DNA of 64,000 nt from Nitrosomonas sp. Nm84 (GTDB taxonomy: Bacteria; Pseudomonadota; Gammaproteobacteria; Burkholderiales; Nitrosomonadaceae): NCBI RefSeq assembly GCF_003201565.1, contig NZ_QJJP01000009.1:47483-111482 (forward strand). The letters are read 5' to 3'. The notes below the pieces were generated by a model, which searched no databases, had not been told where the DNA came from, and saw only the letters and a list, made by a program, of their open reading frames with translations. This document shows positions 34,457-45,932 of the stretch, one piece after another (within the stretch, counting starts at the first letter, position 1; each line of letters opens with the position of its first letter). Both the position numbers and the translations under genes were made by a program.

Positions 34457-37021
34457 ATGAACCAATTTGCCAAGGAAACCCTGCCGGTCAGTCTTGAAGA
34501 GGAGATGCGGCGTTCCTATCTTGATTACGCGATGAGCGTCATTGTAGGCCGCGCACTGCCGGACGTTCGTGACGGCCTGAAGCCGGTACATCGCCGTGTA
34601 TTATTTGCCATGCACGAACTCTCCAACGATTGGAACCGGCCATACAAAAAATCCGCACGTATCGTCGGCGATGTGATCGGTAAATACCATCCGCACGGCG
34701 ACACCGCCGTCTATGACACGATTGTTCGCATGGCGCAGGATTTTTCGCTACGCTATATGCTGATCGATGGGCAGGGTAACTTCGGTTCTGTGGATGGCGA
34801 TAATGCCGCGGCAATGCGTTACACCGAGATCCGCATGTCGCGTATCGCGCATGAATTGTTGGTGGATCTTGACAAAGAAACGGTGGATTTCGGTCCCAAC
34901 TATGATGACTCTGAAAAAGAGCCGCTGATACTTCCGGCCAAAATCCCCAATTTACTCATCAACGGTTCATCAGGCATTGCGGTCGGTATGGCGACCAACA
35001 TTCCGCCACACAATCTGAATGAAGTGGTGGAAGCCTGCCTCACACTACTCAGAAATCCGGATATCAGTATCGATGAACTTATCGAGATCATTCCGGCACC
35101 GGACTTTCCCACTGCCGGCATCATTTATGGTGTTTCCGGCGTAAAAGACGGTTATCGCACCGGCCGTGGCCGTGTCGTCATGCGCGCTCGTACGCATTTT
35201 GAAGACATGGAAAAAGGCAGCCGCCAATGCATCGTCGTCGATGAGTTGCCCTACCAGGTTAACAAAGCCAATTTATTGATACGCATCGGGGAACTGGTCC
35301 GCGACAAGAAAATTGAAGGGATTTCCGATCTGCGTGACGAATCCGATAAATCGGGCATGCGCGTCGTCATTGAACTCAAACGCGGCGAAGTGCCTGAAGT
35401 CATTCTGAACAACTTGTATAAAGAAACACAAATGCAGGATACCTTCGGCATGAACATGGTGGCCTTGCTGGACGGTCAACCACGTTTGCTGAATTTGAAG
35501 CAGATTCTGGATGCATTCCTGCGTCATCGCCGTGAAGTCGTCACGCGCCGCATCGTTTTTGAACTGAAAAAAGCCCGTGAACGCGGTCATTTACTGGAAG
35601 GTTTAGCGGTTGCGCTGTCCAATGTCGACGAAATTATCGCGTTGATAAAAGCTGCGCCGACGCCAGCGGATGCCAAGGAAGGGCTCATGGCAAGAACCTG
35701 GCATTCCCAGTTGGTTGAGGAAATGCTGTCTCGTGCCATGGCGGATGCCAACGCATTGCGTCCGGATGGCTTGGATCAAACATTCGGCTTGCAAGCGCAA
35801 GGTTATTATTTGTCCGACGCTCAAGCGCAGGCGATTCTGGAATTACGTTTGCAACGCCTGACCGGCCTGGAACAGGAAAAAATCGTCGAAGAATACAAGG
35901 ATGTCATCGATAAAATCATTGATTATCTCGACATTCTGGCGAATCCGGAGCGCATCACCCTCATCATTACCGAAGAGTTGGATGCCATTAAACAGCAATT
36001 TGGTGACAAACGCCGCAGTGAGATCATTGTCGATACGCAGGATTTGAGTATGGAAGATTTGATCACGCCGGCAGATGTCGTCGTCACGCTATCGCACAGC
36101 GGTTATATCAAATCGCAATTGCTTGATGACTATCGCGCGCAAAAACGTGGTGGACGCGGCAAGTTGGCAACCAGCACCAAGGAAGATGATTTCATTGACA
36201 AATTATTCATTGCCAATACGCATGATTATATTTTGTGCTTCTCAAGTCTGGGACGTGTGTACTGGATCAAGGTCTATGAAGTACCGCAAGGTGGCCGACA
36301 ATCCCGCGGCAAGCCCATTATAAATTGGGTGCAACTGGAAGAAGGCGAGAAAATCAACGCCATTCTACCGGTCAAAACTTTCGATGAAAACCGCTTTGTA
36401 TTTATGGCAACGACATTGGGCACGGTTAAGAAAACACCGTTATCCGAATTTTCCCGTCCGCGTAACAATGGCATTATCGCCATCGGATTGGATGCAGGTG
36501 ATTACTTGATTGGCGTCGAGCTGACCGAAGGCAAGCATGACGTCATGCTATTCTCAGACAACGGCAAAGCCATGCGTTTCAGTGAAAATGACGTACGTCC
36601 GATGGGGCGTACCGCCCGTGGTGTTCGAGGTATGAAGCTCGGTTCCGGACACAAAGTCATCTCGATGCTGGTAGCTGAAAATGAAGAGTTGGCGGTATTA
36701 ACGGCCACAGAGAACGGCTATGGCAAACGTACTCCAATCAGTGAATACACGCGCCATAACCGCGGCACACAAGGTATGATTGCGATCATCACCAGTGCAC
36801 GTAACGGCAAGGTTGTCACCGCAAAACTGGTGAAACCGGATGATGAAATCATGCTGATTACTTCCGGCGGCGTACTGATCCGCACCCGCGTCAACGAAGT
36901 ACGCGAGATGAGCCGTGCCACGCAAGGTGTTACCTTAATCAACCTGGATGCGGGTGAAAAACTCGCCGGCCTAGAACGGGTAGTGGAAAGCGAAGATGGC
37001 GATGTCGAGAGTGACAGTTAA
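34457..37021 (+). CDS. gyrA: DNA gyrase subunit A
   Basis: The 854-residue subunit cuts and rejoins DNA while GyrB supplies ATP energy, to introduce negative supercoils. The catalytic pair is Arg121-Tyr122 in AAMRYTEIR, numbered as in Escherichia coli. The quinolone-determining region reads [10 protein letters not shown]: position 83 is Thr (Ser in E. coli, Thr is natural in some other bacteria) and Asp87 is kept. The gyrase-specific box QKRGGRGK is present in the C-terminal wrapping domain, separating it from ParC. It is the first gene of a same-strand block with serC 28 bases downstream. Confidence 0.97.
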   Translation: MNQFAKETLPVSLEEEMRRSYLDYAMSVIVGRALPDVRDGLKPVHRRVLFAMHELSNDWNRPYKKSARIVGDVIGKYHPHGDTAVYDTIVRMAQDFSLRYMLIDGQGNFGSVDGDNAAAMRYTEIRMSRIAHELLVDLDKETVDFGPNYDDSEKEPLILPAKIPNLLINGSSGIAVGMATNIPPHNLNEVVEACLTLLRNPDISIDELIEIIPAPDFPTAGIIYGVSGVKDGYRTGRGRVVMRARTHFEDMEKGSRQCIVVDELPYQVNKANLLIRIGELVRDKKIEGISDLRDESDKSGMRVVIELKRGEVPEVILNNLYKETQMQDTFGMNMVALLDGQPRLLNLKQILDAFLRHRREVVTRRIVFELKKARERGHLLEGLAVALSNVDEIIALIKAAPTPADAKEGLMARTWHSQLVEEMLSRAMADANALRPDGLDQTFGLQAQGYYLSDAQAQAILELRLQRLTGLEQEKIVEEYKDVIDKIIDYLDILANPERITLIITEELDAIKQQFGDKRRSEIIVDTQDLSMEDLITPADVVVTLSHSGYIKSQLLDDYRAQKRGGRGKLATSTKEDDFIDKLFIANTHDYILCFSSLGRVYWIKVYEVPQGGRQSRGKPIINWVQLEEGEKINAILPVKTFDENRFVFMATTLGTVKKTPLSEFSRPRNNGIIAIGLDAGDYLIGVELTEGKHDVMLFSDNGKAMRFSENDVRPMGRTARGVRGMKLGSGHKVISMLVAENEELAVLTATENGYGKRTPISEYTRHNRGTQGMIAIITSARNGKVVTAKLVKPDDEIMLITSGGVLIRTRVNEVREMSRATQGVTLINLDAGEKLAGLERVVESEDGDVESDS

Positions 37022-37049
37022 CTGAGATCAGCTAAGCGAGAAAGATACC

Positions 37050-38141
37050 ATGGATCAAATCTATAACTTCAGTGCAGGACCTGCGGTTCTACCCAAAGAA
37101 GTGCTTCAACAAGCGCGCGACGAAATGCTCGATTGGCACGGCAGCGGCATGTCGGTGATGGAAATGAGTCATCGCGGCAAGGAATTCATGTCGATTGCGG
37201 AAAAAACCGAAAATGATTTGCGCGAATTGGTAGGCATCCCGCAAAACTATAAGGTGTTATTTCTGCAAGGCGGCGCTTCCAGCCAATTTTCCATGGTACC
37301 GATGAATTTGCTGCGCGGCAGAAAGAAAGCGGATTATATCAATACCGGTCAATGGTCTACAAAAGCCATCGAAGAAGCCAGTCGATATTGCACCGTCAAT
37401 GTCGCCGCTTCCTCCGCGGATGCTAATTTTACCTATGCGCCCATACAAGACAAATGGCATCTGAATCCCGAATCGGCCTATATTCATTACACTAGCAACG
37501 AAACCATTGGCGGTGTCGAGTTTCATTGGATTCCGCACATCGATCCGAACAGTCATGTGCCATTAGTCGTCGATATGTCATCCGATATCTTGTCGCGACC
37601 TTTGGATGTCACCCGTTTCGGGCTGATCTATGCCGGCGCGCAAAAAAACCTCGGGCCTGCCGGACTGACACTGGTCATTATCCGCGAAGATTTACTGGGC
37701 ATGCCGCTGGCAGGCACGCCAACGCTGTATGACTATCAGATTCATGCGCAAAATGATTCAATGTACAACACCCCGCCCACTTATGCCATGTACATCACCG
37801 GACTGGTATTTGATTGGCTGAAACAAAAAGGCGGATTGTCTGCGATGGAAAAAACCAATATTGCCAAAGCCAATGTGTTGTACGACTTACTGGACAGTAC
37901 CGATTTTTATCATTGTCCGGTGGCAAAACCCGATCGCTCACGCATGAATGTGCCTTTTACACTGAAAAATCCTGGGCTGGATGGCGAGTTTCTGAAGCAG
38001 GCCACAAGCAACGGTTTGATCCAACTGAAAGGTCATCGCTCAGTGGGTGGCATGCGTGCCTCCATATATAATGCCATGCCGCTTGAGGGTGTGGCAAAAT
38101 TGGCAGCATTTATGAAGGAGTTCGCCAGTCAGCATGCCTGA
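37050..38141 (+). CDS. serC: Phosphoserine aminotransferase
   Basis: The 363-residue PLP enzyme makes O-phosphoserine from 3-phosphohydroxypyruvate in serine synthesis and also serves pyridoxal phosphate synthesis. The start NFSAGPAVLP is diagnostic. The PLP-binding Lys is Lys199 in YAGAQKNLGPAG, and phosphate-binding residues occur in GGASSQF. It overlaps the next gene (phosphoglycerate dehydrogenase) by eight bases, which suggests coupled translation of the serine pathway. Confidence 0.96.
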   Translation: MDQIYNFSAGPAVLPKEVLQQARDEMLDWHGSGMSVMEMSHRGKEFMSIAEKTENDLRELVGIPQNYKVLFLQGGASSQFSMVPMNLLRGRKKADYINTGQWSTKAIEEASRYCTVNVAASSADANFTYAPIQDKWHLNPESAYIHYTSNETIGGVEFHWIPHIDPNSHVPLVVDMSSDILSRPLDVTRFGLIYAGAQKNLGPAGLTLVIIREDLLGMPLAGTPTLYDYQIHAQNDSMYNTPPTYAMYITGLVFDWLKQKGGLSAMEKTNIAKANVLYDLLDSTDFYHCPVAKPDRSRMNVPFTLKNPGLDGEFLKQATSNGLIQLKGHRSVGGMRASIYNAMPLEGVAKLAAFMKEFASQHA

Positions 38142-39330
38142 AAATCAACAGGGAATCTTCAAGATTCACACACTTAACCATATCTCTTCGCACGGCCTGA
38201 GTCGCTTTCCTATAGATTGCTATCAGGTAAGCAACGATATGACGGAACCGGATGCCATCCTGGTACGCTCGCACAATATGCTGAACCAAGAAATTCCCGC
38301 TAGCGTCAAAGCAATCGGACGCGCCGGTGCAGGCACCAATAACATTCCGGTGCAAGCAATGAGTAGCCGGGGCATCCCCGTGTTTAACACACCCGGTGCC
38401 AATGCCAATGCGGTTAAAGAACTGGTTATCGCCAGCCTGTTTTTGGCCGCACGTAATCTGGTTCCCGCGTTGCAGTTTGTCGAATCCCTGCAAGGTGATG
38501 ATGCGGCACTGAACAAGCAGGCTGAGGATGGCAAGAAGCATTTTTCCGGTATCGAATTACCGGGGCGCACACTGGGCATCATCGGGTTGGGTGAAATCGG
38601 CCGGCTAGTAGCAAATACCGCCATCAGACTGGGCATGAAGGTCGTTGGCTATGACCCAAAAATCACCGTTGAATCCGCTTGGAGCCTGTCGGCAGAAGTC
38701 AGAAAAGCGCACAGCATGGAAGACTTGCTGCGTCACAGTGAGTTTATCAGCGTACATGTCCCTCTGTTGGATTCCACTCACCACCTGATTAATGATAAAA
38801 CCATCAGGCTAATGAAACACAATGTGATGCTATTGAATTTCTCACGTAGTGCCATCGTTGATGAAGAGGCAGTGCTTGCCGGCATCGCCGCCAATAAAAT
38901 AAAAGCCTATGTGAGTGACTTCCCGAGCCAGAAGCTGCAACATCAAAAGGGCGTGATCACGTTGCCACACCTTGGTGCATCGACACAAGAAGCGGAAGAG
39001 AATTGTGCCGTCATGGTGGTGGATCAACTCATGGATTATCTGCAAAACGGCAATATCACCCACACAGTCAATTTCCCTGACATCCAGATGGAGCGTGAAT
39101 CGCCTTATCGGGTAGCGGTTGCCAATGCCAACGTACCCAACATCCTGGGGCAAATTTCCACCAGCATGGCCAATGCCGGATTGAACATCCACAACATGAT
39201 CAATAAATCGCGCGGAGAAATGGCCTTCACGTTGGTAGACGTCGACAGCCCAGTGCCGCAACATGTCGTGGATGAAATTGCCGCAATCGCCGGTGTACTG
39301 ATGGCGCGCTATCTGCCACTTCCCAGATAA
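38134..39330 (+). CDS. serA: D-3-phosphoglycerate dehydrogenase
   Basis: The 398-residue enzyme carries out the first serine-synthesis step, oxidising 3-phosphoglycerate with NAD+. It has RAGAGTNNIPVQAMSSRGIPV, the nucleotide fold GIIGLGEIGRLVAN and the catalytic region VPLLDSTHHLI. The His-containing segment is LPHLGASTQEAEENC. A C-terminal ACT domain (about residues 325-395, NILGQISTSMANAGLNIHNM) may allow serine feedback. It lies between serC and pheA. Confidence 0.93.
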   Translation: MPENQQGIFKIHTLNHISSHGLSRFPIDCYQVSNDMTEPDAILVRSHNMLNQEIPASVKAIGRAGAGTNNIPVQAMSSRGIPVFNTPGANANAVKELVIASLFLAARNLVPALQFVESLQGDDAALNKQAEDGKKHFSGIELPGRTLGIIGLGEIGRLVANTAIRLGMKVVGYDPKITVESAWSLSAEVRKAHSMEDLLRHSEFISVHVPLLDSTHHLINDKTIRLMKHNVMLLNFSRSAIVDEEAVLAGIAANKIKAYVSDFPSQKLQHQKGVITLPHLGASTQEAEENCAVMVVDQLMDYLQNGNITHTVNFPDIQMERESPYRVAVANANVPNILGQISTSMANAGLNIHNMINKSRGEMAFTLVDVDSPVPQHVVDEIAAIAGVLMARYLPLPR

Positions 39331-39370
39331 ACCCTGATGAACACTCGTTAAGCCAGAATTTCTACCGCCC

Positions 39371-40441
39371 ATGTCAGAAGAACTCAAACAATTACGCGAT
39401 CAGATCGACGCCATTGACGACGAATTGCTTCAACTCGTGAGCAAACGCGCCGGGCTGGCACAACAAATCGGCAAGATCAAGAAAAGTGGCATCGTCTATC
39501 GTCCTGAACGCGAAGCACAAATATTGATGCGTATGCAGGAACACAATCCGGGTCCCATCAGCAGCGCGCATATCGGGCAGCTATTCACGGAAATCATGTC
39601 GCTATGCCGCGCCCTGGAAAAACCCATGCGTGTGGCTTATTTAGGCCCAAGCGGTACTTTTTCTGAAGAGGCGGCATTGAAACGTTTTGGCAGTGCCATC
39701 ACATCAGTCGCGTGTAATTCGATTGACGACGTGTTTCATGCCGTGGAAGCCGAAACGGCAAATTATGGCGTGGTGCCGGTGGAAAACTCTACCGAAGGCG
39801 CTGTCGGCAGGACCATGGATTTGCTGTTACAAACACCGCTCATCATCTGCGGCGAAATTCAGTTACCCGTACATCAATTCCTGATGGCACAGCAATCAGA
39901 ATTAGCACATATCAACAAGATTTACTCGCACCCGCAATCGTTGGCACAGTGCCAGCATTGGCTAAAAACCAATTTACCGCACCTCCCCAGTGCCGCACTG
40001 ATTAATACCGCCAGTAATGCCGATGCAGCCCGGCAGGCAGCAGTCGACAAACACGCAGCGGCTGTGGCGGGCAAAAGAGCAGCCGAGTTGTTCGGACTCT
40101 CCATCTGCGCTGAAAACATTGAGGATGATCCGAAAAATACCACGCGGTTTCTGGTTATTGGCAAGCAAGTGGTAAGTGTCTCAGGAAAGGACAAAACATC
40201 GCTGATCTTGTCGACCAATAACCGTTCCGGAGCAATTTATAAATTACTAGAACCGCTGGCGCACCACGGCGTCAGTATGAGCCGCCTGGAGTCGCGCCCA
40301 TCCCGTACCGGGCTGTGGCAATATGTATTTTTTGTGGATATTGAAGGGCACCAGGAGGACGCCAATGTCGCCGCTGCACTGACAGAATTACGTGAAAAAG
40401 CATCTTTCTCAAAAATACTCGGGTCTTATCCCGCCACATAA
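39371..40441 (+). CDS. pheA: Bifunctional chorismate mutase / prephenate dehydratase
   Basis: This 356-residue enzyme converts chorismate to prephenate and then phenylpyruvate, the route to phenylalanine. Residues 1-85 form an AroQ-type mutase (LRDQIDAIDDELLQLVSKRA). Residues about 90-270 form the dehydratase, with YLGPSGTFSEEAAL and NSTEGAVGRTMDLL and the catalytic TTRF (NTTRFLVIG). The ACT domain for phenylalanine inhibition follows, with SRLESRPSRTGLWQY. It begins an aromatic amino acid group with hisC, aroF and tyrA. Confidence 0.96.
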   Translation: MSEELKQLRDQIDAIDDELLQLVSKRAGLAQQIGKIKKSGIVYRPEREAQILMRMQEHNPGPISSAHIGQLFTEIMSLCRALEKPMRVAYLGPSGTFSEEAALKRFGSAITSVACNSIDDVFHAVEAETANYGVVPVENSTEGAVGRTMDLLLQTPLIICGEIQLPVHQFLMAQQSELAHINKIYSHPQSLAQCQHWLKTNLPHLPSAALINTASNADAARQAAVDKHAAAVAGKRAAELFGLSICAENIEDDPKNTTRFLVIGKQVVSVSGKDKTSLILSTNNRSGAIYKLLEPLAHHGVSMSRLESRPSRTGLWQYVFFVDIEGHQEDANVAAALTELREKASFSKILGSYPAT

Positions 40442-40522
40442 CTTTCCGCCATCACTCAATAGTCGCCCTATCAAACTCTTTGAACCCTCAGTATTCTTTC
40501 TATCATTAACAAATCTAATCTT

Positions 40523-41641
40523 ATGAATCTTTGTGACTTTGTTCCGGAATACATCCGCTCCATCCAGTCTTATCAACCCGGCAAACCCATTTCTGAACTG
40601 GCACGGGAAATGGGTTTGGATGAAGCATCCGTCATCAAGCTGGCTTCCAACGAGAATCCGCTGGGAACCAGCCCGCTCGCACTGGACGCCATGATCCATG
40701 CGCTGCACGATATCGCGCTGTATCCGGATGGCAGTGGATATGAATTGAAAGCCGCATTATCCAGACGCTATGCCGTAGCACCAGAGCAAATCATCTTAGG
40801 CAATGGCTCCAATGATGTGCTGGATCTTGCTGCGCGGGTGTTTTTGAAGCCGGGTGCGGCTGCTGTGTATTCACAACACGCATTTGCGGTTTATCCGTTG
40901 GTAGTGCAAATGGTCGGCGCCAATGGCATAGCGGTTCCTGCGCTGGATTTTGGACATGATTTACATGCAATGCTGGATGCCATCACACCGGAAACACGCA
41001 TTGTATTTATCGCCAGCCCAAACAACCCCACCGGCACATTATCCAGTGAAGATGAGTTATTTCAATTTATGGAACGCGTATCGCGTGACGTGCTGGTCGT
41101 CATGGATGAAGCGTATTATGAATACTTGCCGGAAGCTAACAAACCGGACAGTATTAAATGGCTGAAGCAATTTCCTAATTTGCTGATCACTCGCACTTTC
41201 TCCAAGATTTACGGCTTAGCCGGCGTGCGTATCGGATTTGGATTGGCGCACCCAGATGTGGCGAATCTGATGAACCGTGTGCGTCAGCCGTTCAATGTCA
41301 GCAGCATTGGTCTGGTGGGCGCACTAGCTGCACTGCAGGATGCCGAGTTCGTACAAAAATCGTATGCACTGAACCGCGTAGGTATGCTGCAACTCACCGA
41401 TGGCTTCCGCAAGCTAGGTATTGAATACATCCCTTCGTATGGCAATTTCATCAGTTTCCGTGTCAAAGGCGATGCGACCAATACCTCGAAAGTTTATCAA
41501 AACCTTCTGCAACAAGGCATCATCGTACGTCCTCTGGGCATTTACGAAATGCCGCACCACCTTCGAGTTACCATCGGACTGGAATCCGAAAATAAACGAT
41601 TCCTGGAATCACTTGAATACGCAATGGGAGAATTAGCTTGA
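40523..41641 (+). CDS. hisC: Histidinol-phosphate aminotransferase, probably broad-acting on aromatic keto acids
   Basis: The 372-residue PLP enzyme belongs to the HisC family, with [35 protein letters not shown] and the PLP Lys228 in [12 protein letters not shown]. In many proteobacteria the hisC copy between pheA and the DAHP synthase or tyrA serves phenylalanine and tyrosine synthesis (it is then often called hisC2). A dedicated histidine operon is not visible here, so which role dominates cannot be judged. Its stop codon overlaps the TTG start of the next gene (TTGA). Confidence 0.93.
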   Translation: MNLCDFVPEYIRSIQSYQPGKPISELAREMGLDEASVIKLASNENPLGTSPLALDAMIHALHDIALYPDGSGYELKAALSRRYAVAPEQIILGNGSNDVLDLAARVFLKPGAAAVYSQHAFAVYPLVVQMVGANGIAVPALDFGHDLHAMLDAITPETRIVFIASPNNPTGTLSSEDELFQFMERVSRDVLVVMDEAYYEYLPEANKPDSIKWLKQFPNLLITRTFSKIYGLAGVRIGFGLAHPDVANLMNRVRQPFNVSSIGLVGALAALQDAEFVQKSYALNRVGMLQLTDGFRKLGIEYIPSYGNFISFRVKGDATNTSKVYQNLLQQGIIVRPLGIYEMPHHLRVTIGLESENKRFLESLEYAMGELA

Positions 41642-42654
41642 TCATCATCATGAACAAAGACGTCACCGAAGAGCAAATCGGTGCGGTCGTAAAGAAAATT
41701 CAAGATCTTGGCCATGAAGTCAATATTTCACGCGGCACCAAACGTACTGTCATTGGCGCCATCGGCGATGAGAGCAAACTCGACCCGGAATTATTTGATT
41801 CCATGCCGGGCGTGGAATACTCGATGCACATCGTCAAACAATACAAAATTGTTTCGCGCGAATCACACAAACAGGACTCGATCATCGATGTGCGGGGCAT
41901 TCCCATCGGTGGCAAACAAGTACAAGTAATCGGCGGCCCTTGCTCAGTCGAAACACAGGAACAAATGGATCTGGCAGCGCAACAAGTCGCAGCAGCCGGT
42001 TGTCGCTTGATGCGTGGCGGCGCTTTCAAACCGCGCACCAGTCCGTACACTTTTCAGGGCAAGGGTGTTGATGGCTTGAGCATATTCCGCAAAGCGGCGG
42101 ACAAATATAACTTGCCGATTGTCACCGAGCTGATGGATGTACGCATGCTGGATACCTTTCTTGAACATGATGTCGATATCATCCAAATCGGCACGCGCAA
42201 CATGCAGAATTTTGATCTACTGAAAGAAGTCGGCCGTATCAACAAACCGGTGATTCTCAAGCGCGGCCTGTCCGCCACCATTTCGGAGTGGCTCATGGCA
42301 GCTGAATACATCGCAGCGGGCGGCAATCACAACATTATTTTTTGTGAGCGTGGCATTCGCACCTTTGAAACCGCATACCGCAACGTCATGGATGTCACCT
42401 GCGTGCCGGTACTCAAACGCGAAACCCACTTGCCGGTTATCATCGATCCTTCGCATGCCGGCGGTAAAGCCTGGATGGTGCCAGCGTTAGCGCGTGCGGC
42501 CATTGCGGCAGGCGCTGACGGCTTGCTAGTGGAAATGCACCCGAATCCGTGCGAAGCCTGGTGTGATGCCGATCAGGCACTGAGTCCACAGGAATTCAAA
42601 GATTTAATGGGCTCATTAAAAGGCATCGCAGAAGTAATTGGACGCAGCCTGTAA
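41638..42654 (+). CDS. aroF: 3-Deoxy-7-phosphoheptulonate (DAHP) synthase, Thermotoga/Bacillus type
   Basis: The 338-residue enzyme makes DAHP from phosphoenolpyruvate and erythrose 4-phosphate, the shikimate entry step. The N-terminal 70 residues are a ferredoxin-like regulatory domain, starting [13 protein letters not shown]. The catalytic barrel has [45 protein letters not shown] and [13 protein letters not shown]. The TTG at 41638 is preferred, because the domain's first strand (MIIIM) is normal in the family and the codon overlaps the hisC stop. Confidence 0.93.
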   Translation: MIIIMNKDVTEEQIGAVVKKIQDLGHEVNISRGTKRTVIGAIGDESKLDPELFDSMPGVEYSMHIVKQYKIVSRESHKQDSIIDVRGIPIGGKQVQVIGGPCSVETQEQMDLAAQQVAAAGCRLMRGGAFKPRTSPYTFQGKGVDGLSIFRKAADKYNLPIVTELMDVRMLDTFLEHDVDIIQIGTRNMQNFDLLKEVGRINKPVILKRGLSATISEWLMAAEYIAAGGNHNIIFCERGIRTFETAYRNVMDVTCVPVLKRETHLPVIIDPSHAGGKAWMVPALARAAIAAGADGLLVEMHPNPCEAWCDADQALSPQEFKDLMGSLKGIAEVIGRSL

Positions 42655-42671
42655 CACGTAATAACCAATTT

Positions 42672-43565
42672 ATGGGGAATATCACGGCACTCAATAAACT
42701 GGTCATCATCGGCGTCGGCTTGATCGGTGGATCATTCGCGCTAGCGCTGCGTAACGCTGGGCTAGCTAAGCATATCGTGGGCGTTGGCCGCAGCCGGCAA
42801 AACATGCAATGCGCCTTAGAACGTGGCGTTATTGATGAAATAGCCACTGACATGACTTCCGCTCTGCACAACGCCGATTTGGTACTGCTGGCAATGCCAG
42901 TCGGCCAAACCACCTACATCATGACGCAGATCGCCCCACACCTGCAAGCCAACACCATTATCACCGATGCCGGCAGCACCAAGCAGGATGTCATTGCCGC
43001 AGCACGCCATCATCTCTCCATGCAAAACCGCCATCATTTTGTCCCCGGCCATCCCATCGCCGGCACTGAACAAAGTGGTGCCCAAGCTGCGCAAGCAGAT
43101 TTGTATGCTAACAAACACGTCATCCTGACCCCTCTGCCTGAAACCAGCACCGAGGCCGTCGAACAAGTCAACCAATTATGGCAAGCCTGTGGCGCGCAAG
43201 TCTCCATCATGTCCGCCGACGAGCATGACCAGATTCTCGCCGCTACCAGCCACCTGCCGCATCTTCTGGCATTCACCATGATGAACCACATTAATCACAA
43301 CACCAGTGATCTTGTGAATATGCTGCGTTTCGCCGGCAGCGGCCTGCGCGACTTCACCCGCATTGCCAGTAGTTCTCCGGAAATGTGGCGAGATATCTGT
43401 TTGTCGAATCGTGAAGCATTGTTGGAGCAGATTGTGGGGTATCAGAATGAATTGAGTACTTTGCAGGAGATGCTGAAAAATAATGAGGGTGAGGCGCTGG
43501 AAAAAGCTTTTTCTCAGGCACGGAGCATTCGGGAGAATTGGTTGAAGAGTAAAATAGAAAATTGA
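42672..43565 (+). CDS. tyrA: Prephenate dehydrogenase
   Basis: The 297-residue enzyme converts prephenate to 4-hydroxyphenylpyruvate, the route to tyrosine. The NAD(P)-binding motif is GVGLIGGSFALALR. Other family motifs are TDAGSTKQDV, PGHPIAGTEQSGAQAA and AATSHLPHLLAF. It is the last visible gene of the aromatic block. The usual betaproteobacterial neighbours aroA, cmk and rpsA do not follow. Confidence 0.94.
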   Translation: MGNITALNKLVIIGVGLIGGSFALALRNAGLAKHIVGVGRSRQNMQCALERGVIDEIATDMTSALHNADLVLLAMPVGQTTYIMTQIAPHLQANTIITDAGSTKQDVIAAARHHLSMQNRHHFVPGHPIAGTEQSGAQAAQADLYANKHVILTPLPETSTEAVEQVNQLWQACGAQVSIMSADEHDQILAATSHLPHLLAFTMMNHINHNTSDLVNMLRFAGSGLRDFTRIASSSPEMWRDICLSNREALLEQIVGYQNELSTLQEMLKNNEGEALEKAFSQARSIRENWLKSKIEN

Positions 43566-43667
43566 TAGAGTAGCCATCGATTAAAATCCACCATAAATTC
43601 CAGACTAAAAAAATTATTACTATCCGTATATAATTTCAACTTTCATCCTTTATTTTTCTGAGCTCAA

Positions 43668-44210
43668 ATGCAAGAACCTGAACCGCCCGTTATACAACCC
43701 TTTACCTTTGTTTTCAGTTGGCGGCGTTTCTCGCTGCACTGTGCAATCATGGGCTTTTGTGTGCTATTGGGTCTGATGACTTGGTATTTTGCCAAGCCGC
43801 ATAGCATACGGTTTTATGAAACCAAGTCTGAAGAACAGCTTACCACCGCGATAGCGCCCGATATCGATATGGCATTGGATACTTACAGTTCTGTCGCGGT
43901 GAAAGACAGCCAACCCCTGCAAGTCGAATTACTCAAGGGAAATGTTTATTTTGATATTAGGAAAAATGCTACCAACACACTTGAGGTTAAGGTAGGCAAT
44001 GTCCTCATAAAGGATACCGGCACGCGCTTCAGTATCCGAATGCACAAAGACGGCAGTAGCAATATTGCTGTTGCAGACGGGCATATCAAGATCCATGTCG
44101 CATCCGGGGTTTATCGGATCAACGCGCGCGAGCAAGCTGATTTTGATGACACTAGAATTAGCAAACACAGGTTAGTTGCTGAATATGACATCGCACCTTG
44201 GTATCATTAA
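43668..44210 (+). CDS. FecR-domain membrane protein (orphan)
   Basis: The 180-residue protein has one membrane helix (about residues 25-46, LHCAIMGFCVLLGLMTWYF) and a periplasmic FecR-like domain. The latter shows IDMALDTYSSVAV, LLKGNVYFDIRKN and VGNVLIKDTGTRFSIRM with VADGHIKIH. FecR proteins normally control an ECF sigma factor by signals from a TonB receptor. Neither a sigma factor nor a receptor gene is nearby, and the cytoplasmic N-terminus is only about 25 residues, too short for a typical anti-sigma domain. It therefore may have another role. Confidence 0.78.
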   Translation: MQEPEPPVIQPFTFVFSWRRFSLHCAIMGFCVLLGLMTWYFAKPHSIRFYETKSEEQLTTAIAPDIDMALDTYSSVAVKDSQPLQVELLKGNVYFDIRKNATNTLEVKVGNVLIKDTGTRFSIRMHKDGSSNIAVADGHIKIHVASGVYRINAREQADFDDTRISKHRLVAEYDIAPWYH

Positions 44211-44436
44211 CGGAATCCGTAAAAATTCGCCCGTGAAACGCAGATACAGATGAGCTAAGCTCCTCTGTAATTTAGAGAATGGATAATTATTAATCCAGAA
44301 AGAAACTTCAAATGAAAATCTGGGTTAGAAAAATAGCAATTGAAGCACTGAGTAAATAACTTGTTTCAAATATCTGGTCGTTACAATCATGACAAAGATA
44401 TTGCTTAAATATCCTTGTCGATAAACCTTTTAATAA
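44211..44436. other. Convergent intergenic region between the FecR-domain gene and nuoN
   Basis: It holds the hairpin at 44391-44419 near the nuoN end. I see no gene. Confidence 0.5.
44391..44419 (-). terminator. Hairpin after nuoN, probable end of the nuo operon
   Basis: GACAAAGATATT and AATATCCTTGTC form a 12-base-pair stem when read on the minus strand (one G-U pair), with a five-base loop. It lies 18 bases past the nuoN stop. The following T run is short, so efficiency is uncertain. It is imperfect when read on the plus strand. Confidence 0.5.
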
Positions 44437-45882
44437 CTACATTGAATTTTGAATCGCGTAGAGACTTAATCCCATTAACGCTTGAGGAAATATGCCCAGC
44501 GCCAGTACTGCAAAACCATTCGCACTCAATAGAATCCTTACATCACTATTGGGAAGAATCGGTTCATCAGTTTCTGGTTCATCAAAGTACATTAGTTTAA
44601 TGATACGCAAATAATAAAAAGCGCCAATTAATGAGAACAGTACCGCTGCAACCGCTAACCAAATATAGCCTGCATTGACAACTGCCTGTAACACGGCCAG
44701 TTTTGCATAAAAACCGATCATCGGTGGGATACCTGCCAGTGAGAACATCAGTAACAAGGTAATAAATGCGTACCAAGAGTTTCTTTTACTCAATCCTTTG
44801 AAATCATTGATATTTTCCGCCTCAAATCCATTACGACACAGTAACATGATTACTGCAAAAGTGCCTAACGTCATTAAAACATAAGCAATGACATAAAACA
44901 AAGCGGAACTATAGCCGTTTGAATCCGCGCTGATAAAGCCAAGCAACAGGAATCCCATATGAGAAATGGTTGAATAAGCCAACATACGCTTGATATTTGT
45001 TTGCGCAATAGCTGCAAGATTGCCTACTGCCATCGACATAACGGCCAGAATCACCAGCATACCTTGCCAATCAGCGACCATTTCTCCCATCCCTTCAACC
45101 AGCAAGCGCATTACAAAACCAAAGGCTGCCAATTTTGGCGCAGAACCAATAAATAATGTAACTGCAGTGGGCGCTCCTTGATAGACATCTGGTGCCCACA
45201 TATGAAAAGGCACTGCACTTAGCTTGAAGCCGATTCCCGCTACAATAAATACTAACCCTACAACCAATACTTCTCTACTACTCGCTTCACTTTGAATGAT
45301 TTGAGCAAGTTGAGAAACATGTAATGTTCCTGTTGCGCCATAAACCATTGACATGCCGTATAGCAAAAATCCTGACGCCAGTGCACCGAGCACAAAAAAT
45401 TTCATGGCTGCTTCGGTTGCAACAACTGAATCTCGGCGTAATGCTACCAATGCGTAAAGTGACAATGAAAGTAATTCAAGACCAATATAAAGCGTCAGAA
45501 AATGACTGGCAGAAATCATCACCATCATTCCTAATGTAGCAAACAATACTAAGCTAAAAAACTCACCTCTCAACATGCCTCGGTCACTAATATAAGCGTG
45601 AGAATATATCAACACTGCTGATACCGTACCATACACCATCAACTTAAGGATATCTGCCATCGCATCATCGACAAACATACCGGAAAATGTTTGACTGGTT
45701 TCTGTCGAAAATGATAAGAAAGTCAGTAGTGCACACCCCAACAATGTAACTTGCGTTAACAAGTAGGCAACATAGCGTCTGTTTTCGCCTGCTGTGAGAT
45801 CAGCCAGCATTACCACGCATACCATAATGAGCATAAAAATCTCGGAAGAAGCCGGCGCAAAATCAGGTGGTATAAAATTCAT
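44437..45882 (-). CDS. nuoN: NADH-quinone oxidoreductase subunit N
   Basis: The 481-residue membrane subunit is one of three antiporter-like proton channels of complex I. It shows the family core [20 protein letters not shown] and [21 protein letters not shown], with about 14 membrane helices. It is the last gene of the operon, and the two hairpin arms just downstream support this. The gap to nuoM is 50 bases. Confidence 0.95.
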   Translation of the reverse strand: MNFIPPDFAPASSEIFMLIMVCVVMLADLTAGENRRYVAYLLTQVTLLGCALLTFLSFSTETSQTFSGMFVDDAMADILKLMVYGTVSAVLIYSHAYISDRGMLRGEFFSLVLFATLGMMVMISASHFLTLYIGLELLSLSLYALVALRRDSVVATEAAMKFFVLGALASGFLLYGMSMVYGATGTLHVSQLAQIIQSEASSREVLVVGLVFIVAGIGFKLSAVPFHMWAPDVYQGAPTAVTLFIGSAPKLAAFGFVMRLLVEGMGEMVADWQGMLVILAVMSMAVGNLAAIAQTNIKRMLAYSTISHMGFLLLGFISADSNGYSSALFYVIAYVLMTLGTFAVIMLLCRNGFEAENINDFKGLSKRNSWYAFITLLLMFSLAGIPPMIGFYAKLAVLQAVVNAGYIWLAVAAVLFSLIGAFYYLRIIKLMYFDEPETDEPILPNSDVRILLSANGFAVLALGIFPQALMGLSLYAIQNSM

Positions 45883-45932
45883 TAATCCTTCATCCTCATG
45901 TCGAGAAATATTACTATTCCAGAATCACTCTA

